Positions 6,317 to 7,273 of a stretch of DNA of 7,273 nt are shown here, one piece after another. This stretch comes from Cyanobacteria bacterium HKST-UBA02 (lineage in GTDB: Bacteria; Cyanobacteriota; Vampirovibrionia; Obscuribacterales; Obscuribacteraceae). Each line of letters starts with the position of its first letter. The stretch's first letter is position 1. Below the pieces are notes generated by a model. It did no database searches. It was not told the DNA's origin and worked only from the letters and a program-made list of their open reading frames with translations. Location of the stretch: assembly GCA_020431945.1 (NCBI GenBank), contig JAGQHH010000625.1, positions 1 to 7,273 of the forward strand. Reading direction: 5' to 3'. The position numbers and the translations under genes were made by a program.

Positions 6317-6349
6317 AAAAAAATGAAGGTAGACTCCAAGCCTACCTTC
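6317..6349 (-). terminator. Strong intrinsic (Rho-independent) terminator after the FAS1 gene
   Basis: On the minus strand, GAAGGTAG (6349-6342) pairs perfectly with CTACCTTC (6332-6325). Three inner pairs (G-U, C-G, U-A) extend the stem to 11 base pairs around a UGG loop. One A is followed by seven Ts (6323-6317). It lies 37 bases beyond the FAS1 stop codon. The T-tract ends one base before the GAGGA ribosome binding site (6311-6315) of the next gene, whose ATG is at 6302-6304. It either ends FAS1 transcription or limits read-through into the thioredoxin-like gene. Confidence 0.88.
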
Positions 6350-6386
6350 TATATTTACACAAGGGCGCTATTTTCGCACCGTGGTT

Positions 6387-6935
6387 TTATTTGCCACGCT
6401 CCGGAACGAGCAGGAAGTCGATCACATGGATGACACCATTGGCGCAATCGACGTCGGGTTTGGTGACGATCGCTCCGTCGACGACCAGGGTCTGACCGTC
6501 GTCTTTGGAATCGATCATCAGGCTCTCGCCCTGGATGGTCTTGATCGAACGCTTCTGAGCGAGATCTTCAGCGCTTACTTTGCCTCTGACCACGTGATAC
6601 TTGAGGATCTCGGGGAGCAGGTCTTTATCGCTGAGAATCTCTTCTCTTCTTTCTTTGGGCAGTTTGCCGAAAGCAGAGTCGCTGGGAGCGAACACTGTGT
6701 ACGGTCCCTTGCCGTGGAGGGTGCGAGCCAGACCCGTAGAAGCGAGGGCGCCGGTGAGGGTATCGAAATCGCCTTCAGACTTGGCGGTCTGAACGATGTC
6801 TTTCTTCTTGCTCACTTGCCGCTTTTTCTTGGCAACGGCCGGTTGCGGGCTGGTCACCTCGATGCCCAGCGTCAAACCAGTGCCCATTACCGAAAGGGCA
6901 AGCAAGCTCATCGCTGCGCGCTTAACGTATTCCAT
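6387..6935 (-). CDS. Secreted fasciclin (FAS1) domain protein
   Basis: This 182-residue protein has an N-terminal signal peptide (MEYVKRAAMSLLALSVMGTG to PAVA, cleavage likely near residue 35), then a lysine-rich stretch (KKKRQVSKKK). A single FAS1 domain fills residues 45-180. The family's conserved blocks are present: TVFAPSDSAF (80-89), YHVV (113-116) and NGVIHVIDFLLVP (166-178). Bacterial FAS1 proteins of this size are usually exported and linked to adhesion or cell-surface interaction. No catalytic activity is expected. I chose the start at 6935 because AAGGAG sits 6 bases upstream; a start 24 codons earlier would place charged and aromatic residues before the signal peptide. An intrinsic terminator follows, and a thioredoxin gene lies 84 bases upstream. 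Confidence 0.92.
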   Translation of the reverse strand: MEYVKRAAMSLLALSVMGTGLTLGIEVTSPQPAVAKKKRQVSKKKDIVQTAKSEGDFDTLTGALASTGLARTLHGKGPYTVFAPSDSAFGKLPKERREEILSDKDLLPEILKYHVVRGKVSAEDLAQKRSIKTIQGESLMIDSKDDGQTLVVDGAIVTKPDVDCANGVIHVIDFLLVPERGK

Positions 6936-7019
6936 CTCGATCTCCTTCTTCTTAACCCAAAAGAAATTACAAACCCGGAAAGTCGCCGGATCTTGTCTGT
7001 CTCCCAAACACTGCCAGTA
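6936..7019 (-). promoter_or_regulatory. FAS1 upstream region with ribosome binding site
   Basis: This is the 84-base gap between the thioredoxin stop and the FAS1 start. AAGGAG at 6947-6942 is a near-perfect ribosome binding site, 6 bases before the ATG, and decides that start. TGTAAT at 6971-6966 (5 of 6 matches to TATAAT) could be a -10 box, but no -35 element is evident at the right distance. A four-base-pair CCGG/CCGG pairing (6975-6989) is too short to be called a terminator. Co-transcription with the thioredoxin gene therefore remains possible. Confidence 0.45.
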
Positions 7020-7273
7020 CTAGACGTGCTTGTTGATAGCTGTCGTCAGTTTGGATTTCGGAACCGCACCGACAACCTGCTCTACTACCTGGCCTTGCTT
7101 GAAGAGATAAAGGCTAGGTATGCCTCTGATATGGTATGCCTGGGCAGTTTTCGGATTCTCGTCGGTATTAACCTTGACGACTTTGATTTTGCCCTCGAAA
7201 TCCTTGGACAGATCCTCGACGATGGGAGCCACCGCTTTGCAAGGACCGCACCAAGGAGCCCAGAAGTCGACCA
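7020..7273 (-). CDS. trxA: Thioredoxin, classical WCGPC type (5' end outside window)
   Basis: The visible 83 residues and stop codon cover the thioredoxin fold from just before the active site to the C-terminus; about 20-25 N-terminal residues should lie beyond the window. The redox motif WCGPC is encoded at 7239-7253, preceded by [17 protein letters not shown], the cis-proline segment RGIPSLYLF and [10 protein letters not shown] follow in the expected order. The family reduces protein disulfides in the cytoplasm, recharged by thioredoxin reductase. The VKVNTDENP and [10 protein letters not shown] segments are very like cyanobacterial m-type thioredoxins as I recall them. An internal GTG at 7230-7232 is not a plausible start, because it would remove the active site. 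Confidence 0.95.
   Translation of the reverse strand, partial: VDFWAPWCGPCKAVAPIVEDLSKDFEGKIKVVKVNTDENPKTAQAYHIRGIPSLYLFKQGQVVEQVVGAVPKSKLTTAINKHV

Noticed and set aside
6975..6989. Possible terminator after the thioredoxin gene
   Set aside because: The stem is only four base pairs (CCGG/CCGG) with a seven-base loop, and the T-rich sequence after it is interrupted.
6936..7007. 24-codon N-terminal extension of the FAS1 protein
   Set aside because: The internal ATG at 6935 has AAGGAG at ideal spacing and begins a normal signal peptide. The extension would bury that signal and lacks protein-like character.

Overview
The window carries seven protein-coding genes, all on the minus strand; two run off the ends. 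Gaps are short (the longest is about 145 bases) and no RNA gene, CRISPR array or insertion sequence is visible. The genes read as a bacterium. The thioredoxin at the right edge looks cyanobacterial ([19 protein letters not shown]), secreted FAS1 and HEAT-repeat proteins are present, and the G+C is moderately high. I infer a cyanobacteria-related lineage, possibly a non-photosynthetic one such as Melainabacteria/Obscuribacterales. No sequence search was possible, so this placement is tentative.

In order of transcription (right to left): the 3' part of a classical WCGPC thioredoxin (7020-7273); a secreted single-domain fasciclin (FAS1) protein (6387-6935); a strong intrinsic terminator that touches the ribosome binding site of the next gene; a membrane-anchored thioredoxin-like protein with an unusual CPGC active site (5804-6304); a 145-base gap with related inverted repeats; a 75-residue secreted or anchored protein with no recognised family (5431-5658); a 1138-residue membrane protein (1952-5368); a secreted DUF4185/DUF5005-like beta-propeller protein (779-1936); and the N-terminal part of a secreted HEAT-repeat protein (1-700).

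The main point of interest is the 1138-residue protein. It resembles FtsH, but has three consecutive AAA+ modules, each with intact Walker A, Walker B and arginine-finger positions, followed by one M41 zinc-metallopeptidase domain with an intact HESGH site. Ordinary FtsH has one AAA+ module in about 610-650 residues. The usual periplasmic domain between the two N-terminal membrane helices is almost absent. It probably shares a transcript with the beta-propeller gene 15 bases downstream, and perhaps with the small protein upstream.

Most products are predicted to be secreted or membrane-bound. The window therefore looks like an envelope-maintenance region: thiol-disulfide chemistry on the right, a membrane-anchored ATP-dependent protease in the middle, and exported interaction or binding proteins on the left. 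That functional link is inferred from position and predicted location, not shown by the sequence.
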